This document shows, in pieces, positions 1-8,295 of a stretch of DNA of 11,551 nt. Where the stretch lies: assembly GCA_945883615.1 (NCBI GenBank), contig CAMCYB010000054.1:1-11551 (forward strand). The letters run 5' to 3'. The notes under the pieces are model-generated. The model worked only from the letters and a program-made list of their open reading frames with translations, did no database searches and was not told the origin of the DNA. The translations under genes and the position numbers were made by a program. The DNA is from Bordetella parapertussis. Lineage in GTDB: Bacteria; Pseudomonadota; Gammaproteobacteria; Burkholderiales; Burkholderiaceae_B. Position 1 is the first letter of the stretch. Each line of letters begins with the position of its first letter.

Positions 1-1129
<1,129 letters not shown>

Positions 1130-1132
1130 ATT

Positions 1133-1690
1133 ATGAATCAAGACAACGAATCAAATCATTCCACTAAAAATGATCATGTTGAAGACGTTTGGGTTAGCTG
1201 GAATGGTTACAACCAGTTAATTGAAGACCTGGCTCTTCAAATTCATCAATCTGGTTGGGCGTTCGATCAAATTATTTGTCTCGCCCGCGGTGGCATGCGG
1301 GTAGGCGACGTGTTGTCTAGAGTCTATAAGGTTCCGCTGGCAATTTTGTCAGCAAGCAGCTACCGCGAAAATGCAGGCCGCGTTCAAGGTCAACTTGATA
1401 TTGCACAGTATATTTCGATGGCATATGGTAGCCCAGCAGGGCGGGTGCTTTTAGTCGACGATATGGTTGATACAGGCATGACTTTTGGGCGCGTACGCGA
1501 TCATTTGCGTCAATCTTACCCTGCTATTACTGAATTGAGAACTGCCGTGATTTGGTGGAAAGCGCATTCGGTTGTCGAACCTGATTACCATGCGCAACAC
1601 TTCGAAAACAACCCCTGGATTCATCAACCGTTTGAAATTTACGACGATATTGGCCCAGATGCCTTGCCCCTTGACCCTTCTTTACGTTAA
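1133..1690 (+). CDS. PRPP-dependent phosphoribosyltransferase
   Basis: This 185-residue type I phosphoribosyltransferase probably acts on a purine base or a related acceptor; the substrate cannot be read from the sequence. The PRPP-binding loop VLLVDDMVDTG lies at about residues 105-115, with hydrophobic residues followed by paired acidic residues and then TG, as in the family. An earlier ARGGMRVGD segment (about 51-59) matches the pyrophosphate-loop region of xanthine/guanine-type enzymes, and a SSYR motif follows near 75-78. The first ~18 residues are polar and probably disordered. It starts 3 bp after purA without a clear Shine-Dalgarno, so translation is probably coupled to purA. The link to purA suggests purine salvage. 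It could instead belong to the broad, poorly characterised COG2236-like group. Confidence 0.88.
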   Translation: MNQDNESNHSTKNDHVEDVWVSWNGYNQLIEDLALQIHQSGWAFDQIICLARGGMRVGDVLSRVYKVPLAILSASSYRENAGRVQGQLDIAQYISMAYGSPAGRVLLVDDMVDTGMTFGRVRDHLRQSYPAITELRTAVIWWKAHSVVEPDYHAQHFENNPWIHQPFEIYDDIGPDALPLDPSLR

Positions 1691-1715
1691 AACCTCATAT
1701 ATTCATGCATATTTA

Positions 1716-1724
1716 TGCTAAGAT
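1716..1724 (+). promoter_or_regulatory. Extended -10 promoter for rpsU-dnaG
   Basis: TGC followed by TAAGAT forms an extended -10 element (TGn plus a 5/6 match to TATAAT). Transcription would start near 1731, about 38 nt before the rpsU ATG. No good -35 hexamer sits at 16-18 nt spacing, which fits an extended -10 type. It is the best promoter candidate in the 78-bp gap between the phosphoribosyltransferase gene and rpsU. This is read by eye only. Confidence 0.5.
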
Positions 1725-1768
1725 AGTGGGCTAACTTATTCACTTACAGCACCATATAAGCGATCTCT

Positions 1769-1981
1769 ATGCCAAATGTACGCCTAAAAGAAAACGAACC
1801 TTTTGAATCTGCACTGCGCCGGTTCAAACGCACCATTGAAAAAACGGGTTTGCTTACAGAGCTTCGTGCTCGCGAGTTTTACGAAAAGCCCACTGCTGAG
1901 CGTAAGCGCAAAGCTGCTGCTGCTGTTAAACGCCATTACAAGCGTATTCGTAGCCAGCAACTGCCGCCGCGTTTGTATTAA
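1769..1981 (+). CDS. rpsU: 30S ribosomal protein S21
   Basis: S21 is a small, very basic protein of the 30S subunit that sits near the 3' end of 16S rRNA and supports mRNA binding during initiation. The 70-residue product has the family length. It shows the signature [17 protein letters not shown] near the start and the conserved [11 protein letters not shown]...A..KR segment, and ends in a basic region. The ATG at 1769 gives the canonical MP start, although the upstream ribosome site is weak. It is the first gene of the classic rpsU-dnaG-rpoD block. The dnaG start lies 36 bp beyond its stop, with a hairpin between them. Nothing looks damaged. Confidence 0.97.
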   Translation: MPNVRLKENEPFESALRRFKRTIEKTGLLTELRAREFYEKPTAERKRKAAAAVKRHYKRIRSQQLPPRLY

Positions 1982-1990
1982 TCGCGGGTC

Positions 1991-2013
1991 TAAGCGGGCG
2001 CATTTGTCGCTTA
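1991..2013 (+). promoter_or_regulatory. Stem-loop between rpsU and the dnaG start
   Basis: TAAGCG (1991-1996) pairs with CGCTTA (2008-2013), giving a 6-bp stem with an 11-nt loop; a G-U pair could extend it inward. The stem ends 4 nt before the dnaG TTG start and covers the place where a Shine-Dalgarno would sit. No U-tract follows, so it is not a standard terminator. In E. coli the rpsU-dnaG gap is known to keep primase levels low. A translational damping role here is my inference. Confidence 0.45.
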
Positions 2014-2017
2014 TGCC

Positions 2018-3958
2018 TTGATCCCCGATTCATTCGTACAGGAACTGCTTGCCCGAGTCGACATTGTTGATGTTGTTGGCCAGCATGTTCAACTAAAGAA
2101 AGGTGGCGTAAACCTATTAGGTTTATGCCCTTTTCATTCTGAAAAATCTCCTTCTTTTACAGTAAGCCCTTCTAAACAGTTTTATCACTGCTTTGGTTGT
2201 GGTGCTCATGGCAGCGCCATTGGTTTCATCATGGCGCATACGGGGGCTTCTTTTCCCGATGCTGTGCAGTGGTTATCTTCTAAAGCGGGTATGTCTGTGC
2301 CACAGTCTGTGCAGTCGCCCGCGGCGCGACAACAGGCGCAAGAGCGCAAAATCATTCAGTCTACCCATGAACATGTGCTTGAAACGGCGCAAGCTTATTA
2401 CGTCAAGCAACTTAAATCTAACCCTGAAGCCATTCGTTACCTGAAAGGTCGTGGCTTAACAGGTGACATGGCTAAACACTTTGGTTTGGGGTGGGCGCCA
2501 GCCGATCGTCAAGGGTTGTCGGCGGTATTTCAACGCTACGAAGATGATGTCTTAGTTGAGGCGGGTCTCGTTATTCAGTCTGAAGATGGCCGTCGTTATG
2601 ACCGGTTTCGCGAGCGGGTCATGTTTCCCATTCGAAATGGTAAAGGCCAAATGATTGGCTTTGGCGGTCGTATTATTGGCAAGGGTGAGCCCAAGTATTT
2701 AAATTCCCCTGAAACGCCTTTATTTGTTAAGGGTAATGAGCTTTATGGTTTGTGGGAAGGCCGCAAAGCCATACGTTCTGAAGGGCAGGTTATTGTCGTT
2801 GAAGGCTATATGGACGTTGTCGGCCTGGCGCAATTAAATATTGCACATGCTGTTGCCACACTGGGTACCGCTACGACGCCCATGCACATTCAAAAGCTGA
2901 TGCGGGCAGCTGATCGAGTGGTATTTAGTTTTGATGGTGATTCAGCTGGGCGCAAAGCTGCGTGGCGTGCTTTGCAGGTTTGTTTGCCGTTGCTACGTGA
3001 TGATATTTCAATACGGTTCTTATTTTTACCGGCTGAACACGACCCTGATAGTTATGTCAGAGCTTTCGGTGAGGCTGCTTTTAGGGCGTGTCTCAACGAT
3101 TCTGAGCCGTTGTCTGGGTTTTTATTAAGCGAGTTGGCGTCACGTCACAATTTAAATGAAGTTGAAGGTCGTTCGGCTTGCGTTCATGAAGCTAAACCGC
3201 TTTTGGCTTTGGTGCCAGAAAACACCCTTAAAGTGCAGTTGCTTAATGAATTTGCGCAACGCGTAAGGCTTACACCTGAAGAGCTCAATACACTTTTTAT
3301 ACAAGCTGGGCAAAATTCGTTTGCTGTTGCAAAGGCACCACCTCGTAGTCATGTTTCATCGGGTCTTGTAAGTTCGTCAAGGTTCAAAAATACGAAAAGT
3401 ACCGACTCCGAAAGTACCCAATATGATGGTTACCCTTTGTCAAACGAGGGTAGTGAAGAGTCAGGTTATCGTTCAATGCGCCGTCTAGGCTTTTCTAAAG
3501 CGGGTAGGGGTGTCGTTGCCCCGTTAGCGAAAAGGCTCTTCATGTTGCTTATTACTCACCCCGATTTAATAGATAGCATGGGTGACCATCAACTTGAAGT
3601 GTTGCAAGCAGGTGAGCACCTTGATTTGGTGATTGAATTTATTGTCTTGGTGAAAGCGAGTAAAGGCCGCCACTTAGGCGCACTCATTGAGGCTGCAGAT
3701 CAAGAGAGCGAGTTGCATCAGGTGCTATTGCGTTTGGCAAGCGAGGTCATATCGCAAGCTGACTTACCCAACCCCCGTGTCGAGTGGCAAGACGCGATGA
3801 CTCGTATTGAGTTGGAAAATCTTAAACGTGAACAACAGGTGCTGATTGCACGCGGTTTAAGTCAATCAAAAGATAATGAAAATTATCAGGAACTTTCTCT
3901 TCGCATCATGAGTCTAAATAATGATTCAAAAAAGAACAAAGAATCTAATCTTGATTAA
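2018..3958 (+). CDS. dnaG: DNA primase
   Basis: DnaG makes the short RNA primers for lagging-strand synthesis and acts with the replicative helicase DnaB. The 646-residue product carries three regions. The N-terminal zinc finger has C37, H40, C58 and C61 (CPFH...CFGC). The catalytic core contains FPIRN...GFGGR, then the TOPRIM motifs EGYMDV (Glu262) and FDGDSAG (Asp306, Asp308). A diverged C-terminal region from about residue 500 should bind DnaB. The start is TTG at 2018, because only this gives the conserved MIPDSF opening; the ATG at 2013 is out of frame. No Shine-Dalgarno is visible and a hairpin ends 4 nt upstream, both pointing to weak initiation. A linker at about residues 440-485 is rich in Ser and Thr and poorly conserved. 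Confidence 0.97.
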   Translation: MIPDSFVQELLARVDIVDVVGQHVQLKKGGVNLLGLCPFHSEKSPSFTVSPSKQFYHCFGCGAHGSAIGFIMAHTGASFPDAVQWLSSKAGMSVPQSVQSPAARQQAQERKIIQSTHEHVLETAQAYYVKQLKSNPEAIRYLKGRGLTGDMAKHFGLGWAPADRQGLSAVFQRYEDDVLVEAGLVIQSEDGRRYDRFRERVMFPIRNGKGQMIGFGGRIIGKGEPKYLNSPETPLFVKGNELYGLWEGRKAIRSEGQVIVVEGYMDVVGLAQLNIAHAVATLGTATTPMHIQKLMRAADRVVFSFDGDSAGRKAAWRALQVCLPLLRDDISIRFLFLPAEHDPDSYVRAFGEAAFRACLNDSEPLSGFLLSELASRHNLNEVEGRSACVHEAKPLLALVPENTLKVQLLNEFAQRVRLTPEELNTLFIQAGQNSFAVAKAPPRSHVSSGLVSSSRFKNTKSTDSESTQYDGYPLSNEGSEESGYRSMRRLGFSKAGRGVVAPLAKRLFMLLITHPDLIDSMGDHQLEVLQAGEHLDLVIEFIVLVKASKGRHLGALIEAADQESELHQVLLRLASEVISQADLPNPRVEWQDAMTRIELENLKREQQVLIARGLSQSKDNENYQELSLRIMSLNNDSKKNKESNLD

Positions 3959-3979
3959 ATGAGCTTTTTAAATCAAGAT
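3948..3979 (+). repeat. Inverted repeat across the dnaG stop codon
   Basis: ATCTTGATT (3948-3956) and AATCAAGAT (3971-3979) form a perfect 9-bp stem with a 14-nt loop, and the dnaG stop codon (3956-3958) sits at its inner edge. The sequence after it is A-rich, with only a delayed T run near 3991-3995, so it is at best a weak terminator. It could instead slow mRNA decay or mark a processing site between dnaG and rpoD. Confidence 0.45.
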
Positions 3980-4006
3980 AAAATATTTGGTTTTTAACGT
4001 TTACCC

Positions 4007-4025
4007 TGCGCCCTTTACGGGTGCG
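4007..4025 (+). other. Hairpin in the dnaG-rpoD gap
   Basis: TGCGCCC (4007-4013) pairs with GGGTGCG (4019-4025), including two G-U pairs, around a TTTAC loop. It stands out as GC-rich in an AT-rich 143-bp gap. No U-tract follows. It may belong to the rpoD 5' leader. I see no convincing -35/-10 pair for rpoD in this gap. Confidence 0.35.
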
Positions 4026-4101
4026 CTATGTTGCATTTAAGTTTAGTCTCTTGTCGCCTTTAATCATCTCTTAAGCCTTAATAACAAGTAGAGCCCACCT
4101 T

Positions 4102-6993
4102 ATGATTACTCAAAAAAATAGCAGCCTGTCGCAAAAAATAACTCGTGCGATGGCAGCAACTGCCTCTAAAACGGCTAAAACGACTAAAAAAATTGCTAAA
4201 AAACCAATCGTTGCGTCTAAAGTCGCTGCTTCCAAGGGTAAGGCTCAGAGTTCTAAAGCAATGAGTTCAGTGGCTGTTAAGCAGAAAAAAACACCTCATT
4301 CCGTCGCCACAGCTAAACCCGTTGTTAAAGCAAAACCTGTGGTGACAACAAAGCCGGTTGTTGTTGCAAAACCGGGGGCTAAAACCAAATCAACTGTCAT
4401 GGCTAAGCCAGCAGTTAAAGGTACTCAAACAGTCAAAGCAAAGCAACCTGTAAACGCCAAAGCAGCAGTAAAAGCTAAATCAGGCGTTGGTTTAAAGCAA
4501 GCGTTAAAAGCAAAGCCTGTCGAACAGTCTAAAACCAAAGTTTCAAATAATATTCAACCAAAGCAGACGGCAACGTCTAAAGTTAAACAAGCAACACACG
4601 CAGCAAAGGAACACATGAACAAGCCGGCATCAAAGGCAAAAGTAAGCACTCAATCTGCTTCTGAAAAAACAAAACCTGTTGTAAAAGTAGCAGCTAAAGC
4701 TTCAACTAAAGTAGCACCGAAAGTTTCTATTAACGATTCTGCTAAAGCAGTAACCCAAACGACAAAGAAAGTAACGAACAAAGAAGCGACGAAGGTAACC
4801 AGCAAAGTAACGAACCAAGACGAAACCAAAGTAGCAGCTAAAGCTGCATCAAAAACTGTCAAAGCAGTTGCAGATGCACCCAAAGAGATTAAAGCTAAGC
4901 GAGTAAATCAATCAGACCAAACTGCTGACAAAGCGACTGATTCAAGTGGTGGCGAAGCTGAAGGTAGCCCGAAAAAAATACGCGCCTCGAAGCCCACGGG
5001 CAGAAAGCCCGGTCGCCCGCCAAAAAACCCAGGTAATAACGACCAAGATTTTGATGAAAATGGCGATGGTGTTGAGCCTGAAGTCATACCAGACCTAAAG
5101 CCTATTCCTAAGCGTGGCAGTAAAAAAGGGGGTGGCCGTGGTGAAATCGCTACCCGTGGTCCTTTGACGCCTGAAGAATATGAAGCCCGTCGTAATCGTC
5201 TCAAGCTTTTAATTAAGCTGGGTAAAGACCGCGGTTACCTCACTTACGGTGAAATTAACGACCATCTGCCTGATGACTTGGTTGATGCAGAAGCTATTGA
5301 TGGCATCATCAGTACTTTTGGTGATATGGGCATTGCCGTATACGATCAGGCGCCTGATGCTGAAACCTTATTATTAAATGAAAATGTTCCTGTTGCCTCG
5401 AGCGATGACGACGTTGAAGACGAGGCCGAAGCCGCATTAACCACAGTTGACTCAGACTTTGGGCGTACCACTGACCCTGTTCGCATGTACATGCGTGAAA
5501 TGGGCACGGTTGAGTTGTTAACACGTGAAGGCGAAATTGAAATCGCCAAACGCATTGAAGATGGCTTAAAGCACATGGTCATGGCGATCTCTGCTTGCCC
5601 CACCACCATCAATGAAATTTTGTTGCATGTTCAAAAAGTTAAAGCAGGTACGGCTCAGATTGATGAAATTATCGATGGCTTAGTTGACCCTGAAGATGGT
5701 GAGGAATACGCGGGCGCCGGCGTTGCCGACGAAACGGAAGAAGACGGTCCCGCGGGCGGTATGAGTAGCAAACAGCTTGAAGATTTACGTGTCAAAGGCT
5801 TAGCTAAATTTGAAATCATTAATACCCATTTTGAAAGAATGCGGGCTGCTTACGAAAAGTCAGGTTATCGCTCAGAGCCGTATTTAGCTGCGCAAGAAAT
5901 TATCATGACCGAAATGATGGGCATTCGTTTTACTGCCAAAATGGTCGAACGTTTGGCCGACACTTTGCGTGCACAGGTTGAAGAAGTACGTCAACTTGAA
6001 CGCGCCATCTTGCATACATGTGTTGAGCGTGCAGGTATGCCACGTAGCCATTTTATTAAGACTTTTCCAGGCAATGAGACCAATCTTGATTGGGTTATAC
6101 AAGAGGTCAATGCGGGCCATGCTTACTCAACTATTCTTGAACGTCATATTCCTGACGTACAAGAATTGCAGCAAAAAATGATTGATCTGCAAATTCGTGT
6201 CGTGTTGCCTCTTAAAGATCTTAAAGAGGTGAACAAACGCATGGCAACCGGTGAAGCCAAGGCCCGCAAGGCTAAGCGTGAAATGACTGAAGCGAACTTG
6301 CGCCTTGTGATCTCAATTGCTAAAAAATATACCAATCGTGGCCTACAGTTTCTTGACCTGATTCAAGAAGGCAACATCGGTTTGATGAAAGCCGTTGATA
6401 AATTTGAATACCGTCGTGGTTATAAGTTTTCAACTTACGCCACGTGGTGGATCCGTCAGGCGATTACCCGTTCTATTGCAGACCAAGCGCGCACCATTCG
6501 CATACCTGTGCACATGATCGAAACCATCAACAAGATGAATCGTATCAGCCGTCAAATCTTGCAAGAAACCGGTAGTGAGCCAGATCCCGCTACGTTAGCT
6601 GCCAAGATGGATATGCCGGAAGATAAAATTCGTAAAATCTTAAAAATTGCTAAAGAACCTATTTCAATGGAAACGCCCATCGGTGACGATGACGATTCAC
6701 ATTTAGGCGACTTTATTGAAGATAACGCCACTTTGTCACCTGCTGAGGCGGCCCTATATGGCTCAATGCGTGATGTAGTGAAAGAAGTGCTTGATTCACT
6801 GACCCCGCGCGAGGCAAAAGTGTTGCGTATGCGCTTTGGTGTTGAAATGAGTAGCGATCAAACGTTAGAAGAAGTGGGCAAACAATTCGACGTCACGCGT
6901 GAGCGCATACGTCAAATTGAAGCAAAAGCGTTGCGAAAGCTGCGCCACCCCAGCAGAGCTGATAAACTACGAAGCTTCCTTGAAGGGCAGTAA
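4102..6993 (+). CDS. rpoD: RNA polymerase primary sigma factor, long N-terminal tail
   Basis: The primary sigma-70 factor directs RNA polymerase to housekeeping promoters. The conserved part is complete: region 1.1 from about residue 355 ([14 protein letters not shown]), region 1.2 from 458 ([11 protein letters not shown]), the acidic non-conserved insert, region 2 from about 730 ([14 protein letters not shown], then [19 protein letters not shown] with the -10-recognition residues), region 3, and the region 4.2 helix-turn-helix from about 921 ([20 protein letters not shown]). The first ~354 residues are an extension rich in Lys, Ala, Val, Thr and Pro, with irregular AKPVVK-like repeats near residues 70-150 and an AT-hook-like GRKPGRPPK at 300-308. 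E. coli RpoD begins almost directly with region 1.1. The ATG at 4102 has a weak AGAG 8 nt upstream; Met17 (4150) is an alternative start. The gene is probably cotranscribed with the tRNA behind it. Confidence 0.97.
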   Translation: MITQKNSSLSQKITRAMAATASKTAKTTKKIAKKPIVASKVAASKGKAQSSKAMSSVAVKQKKTPHSVATAKPVVKAKPVVTTKPVVVAKPGAKTKSTVMAKPAVKGTQTVKAKQPVNAKAAVKAKSGVGLKQALKAKPVEQSKTKVSNNIQPKQTATSKVKQATHAAKEHMNKPASKAKVSTQSASEKTKPVVKVAAKASTKVAPKVSINDSAKAVTQTTKKVTNKEATKVTSKVTNQDETKVAAKAASKTVKAVADAPKEIKAKRVNQSDQTADKATDSSGGEAEGSPKKIRASKPTGRKPGRPPKNPGNNDQDFDENGDGVEPEVIPDLKPIPKRGSKKGGGRGEIATRGPLTPEEYEARRNRLKLLIKLGKDRGYLTYGEINDHLPDDLVDAEAIDGIISTFGDMGIAVYDQAPDAETLLLNENVPVASSDDDVEDEAEAALTTVDSDFGRTTDPVRMYMREMGTVELLTREGEIEIAKRIEDGLKHMVMAISACPTTINEILLHVQKVKAGTAQIDEIIDGLVDPEDGEEYAGAGVADETEEDGPAGGMSSKQLEDLRVKGLAKFEIINTHFERMRAAYEKSGYRSEPYLAAQEIIMTEMMGIRFTAKMVERLADTLRAQVEEVRQLERAILHTCVERAGMPRSHFIKTFPGNETNLDWVIQEVNAGHAYSTILERHIPDVQELQQKMIDLQIRVVLPLKDLKEVNKRMATGEAKARKAKREMTEANLRLVISIAKKYTNRGLQFLDLIQEGNIGLMKAVDKFEYRRGYKFSTYATWWIRQAITRSIADQARTIRIPVHMIETINKMNRISRQILQETGSEPDPATLAAKMDMPEDKIRKILKIAKEPISMETPIGDDDDSHLGDFIEDNATLSPAEAALYGSMRDVVKEVLDSLTPREAKVLRMRFGVEMSSDQTLEEVGKQFDVTRERIRQIEAKALRKLRHPSRADKLRSFLEGQ

Positions 6994-7012
6994 AATTCAA
7001 GTGTAGTTTTTA

Positions 7013-7091
<79 letters not shown>

Positions 7092-7098
7092 ATAAAAT

Positions 7099-7134
7099 TA
7101 AAGACCTAGGGGTCATTTCCTAGGTCTTTATTTT
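7099..7134 (+). terminator. Rho-independent terminator after tRNA-Ile2
   Basis: TAAAGACCTAGG (7099-7110) and CCTAGGTCTTTA (7119-7130) form a perfect 12-bp stem with an 8-nt loop, followed by TTTT. It sits 8 nt after the CCA end of the tRNA and closes the rpsU-dnaG-rpoD-tRNA block. The stem is preceded by A-rich sequence, so it may also act on minus-strand transcripts arriving from the toxin-antitoxin genes. Confidence 0.88.
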
Positions 7135-7257
7135 GTATGCAGCTATATGTGTAAGCAATTTCAACAGACCTCTTCAGCTTCTGCGTCGAGTTACCCGTGA
7201 TTAATAGAGACTTGTTGGCTTTTAAACACGGCCATAAATTTGATTGTCGCAGGCTTG

Positions 7258-7572
7258 CTACTTAAGCGAGTCGGTTTGATAAAAAATAATGCCTACTCTT
7301 GAGATGTGCTCTTTTAATTCTAGATTGTCTAAGGTCTCGAACAATGACAAGTCGAATACATAAGGCAACAATATGTCGTCAAGCGCATCTGATATTTTCC
7401 ACACTAATTCTTGAGTCAGATTTTTGCCAATCAAGCTAATATCAATATCAGAGCCAGCCTTATGCGTGCCCATTGCACGTGAACCATACAAGATTGCTTT
7501 TTCAACTTGAGGGAATCTTTTAAAAACAGAAAAAATCTTTAAAGTGGTTTGTGTGTTGAGACCCGTATTCAT
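7258..7572 (-). CDS. MNT-type nucleotidyltransferase antitoxin (MntA/HI0073-like)
   Basis: This is a minimal nucleotidyltransferase of 104 residues. The fold signature GSRAMG then GSDID gives G30-S31 and the metal-binding Asp42 and Asp44; a third acidic residue, Asp74 in YVFDLSLF, completes the expected triad. In studied HEPN/MNT pairs the MNT partner neutralises the HEPN toxin, in some systems by AMPylating a tyrosine near the RNase motif. The ATG at 7572 lies 8 bp behind the HEPN stop, so the two are one operon with toxin first and antitoxin second. The catalytic residues are all present, so it is probably active. The substrate is inferred from the family, not shown here. Confidence 0.88.
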   Translation of the reverse strand: MNTGLNTQTTLKIFSVFKRFPQVEKAILYGSRAMGTHKAGSDIDISLIGKNLTQELVWKISDALDDILLPYVFDLSLFETLDNLELKEHISRVGIIFYQTDSLK

Positions 7573-7580
7573 GTTGATTG

Positions 7581-7991
7581 TTAGCGGACTAATTCGCTAA
7601 ATTTTATTGCGAGTTGATTAAATGCCGGGTAAAACTGAGTCAAAATACTGTCAACAACTGCGTGAGCAATCTTGATGTTGTATGTATGTGATGTTTGATT
7701 TCGTGCAACTATCATTTGCATCCAAACATCTCCATCGTTTATGAGTGCGCTTTGAAAGGCAAAGCGACTCGCATCACGAGACCCGACAACGTTTGAGATA
7801 CCTTGGTATTCGAGATAGTCTTTCAGCATTTTCCACGCCAACTCATGTGTGAACTCAAAACTTTGTATGAGACCTTGTTGTTCAAGCGCGGTGAGTGACC
7901 TATGCTGAGAAAGCTCAACTGCCTCAGTCAGAGCCTGAAAGGCTTTTGTATAGTTATAAAAGCGCTGTTTCCAGCGAATTTCTTGCACCAT
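7581..7991 (-). CDS. HEPN-domain toxin / nucleotidyltransferase substrate-binding protein (HI0074 family)
   Basis: This all-helical protein of about 136 residues matches the HI0074 style, with conserved FEFTHELAWKMLKDYLE near residues 46-62. It carries RNQTSHTY, i.e. the HEPN RNase motif R-x4-H followed by x-Y (Arg97, His102, Tyr104 counting from the ATG). In characterised HepT toxins this Arg/His pair cleaves RNA and the Tyr is the target of AMPylation by MntA. The frame opens at a TTG (7994), but the adjacent ATG at 7991 is the likelier start, with a weak GGGA-type ribosome site in front. It is the first gene of a two-gene operon with the MNT gene. Housekeeping genes upstream and a transporter beyond suggest a small mobile toxin-antitoxin insert. 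Confidence 0.87.
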   Translation of the reverse strand: MVQEIRWKQRFYNYTKAFQALTEAVELSQHRSLTALEQQGLIQSFEFTHELAWKMLKDYLEYQGISNVVGSRDASRFAFQSALINDGDVWMQMIVARNQTSHTYNIKIAHAVVDSILTQFYPAFNQLAIKFSELVR

Positions 7992-8295
7992 CAAAGCTAT
8001 CCCAAATCAATTTAAAACAACATATTGTGATTTTAAACGTTTAAATGAACACGATGTGAGTTAAAGAAGTGTTGGCACCGGCTTAAAACTGCACCCCCAC
8101 CCCCATGTTTGGTTTTAGCTTGCTAATAATTCGTCAAAGTATTCACAAAGAAGATGAATAAACAGACGCCAAATGATTAAGTCATTTGCAGGTCTGGGGG
8201 TAGTTAGAAGGATTGTAAAAAAAATGTTCCTTTTGTTCTATTTTAGGTCTAGAAGAATAAAATGAAGGGTTACGTTCAGGTAAACCATAAGAGTG
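7992..8295. other. Intergenic stretch between the divergent toxin operon and MFS transporter
   Basis: This gap of about 300 bp must hold the promoters for both divergent units. It contains the 14-bp palindrome at 8032-8045 and a C-rich block at 8094-8105. The words TTGGCACC and AACTGCACCCCC at about 8073-8099 resemble ends of some insertion sequences. A short minus-strand open frame (about 40 codons, ending ...CEYFDELLAS at ~8117) may be transposase debris. Near the transporter, TAAAAT at 8258-8263 is a possible -10 with a poor -35. No full gene is visible. Confidence 0.4.
8032..8045. promoter_or_regulatory. 14-bp palindrome upstream of the HEPN/MNT operon
   Basis: TTTAAACGTTTAAA is a perfect palindrome, 41 bp upstream of the HEPN start codon, where an operator would be expected. 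Toxin-antitoxin operons are often autoregulated through such sites. Neither protein here has an obvious DNA-binding domain, so a regulator role is only inferred and the AT-rich palindrome could be chance. Confidence 0.4.

Noticed and set aside
4310..4560. Repeats in the rpoD 5' end as a CRISPR or tandem DNA repeat
   Set aside because: The repetition is at the protein level (AKPVVK-like) with variable codons; there are no constant repeats separated by unique spacers.
4650..5204. Long minus-strand open frames opposite the rpoD 5' part
   Set aside because: They come from the repetitive Lys/Ala/Val-rich coding sequence read backwards; the products are low-complexity and unlike any known protein.
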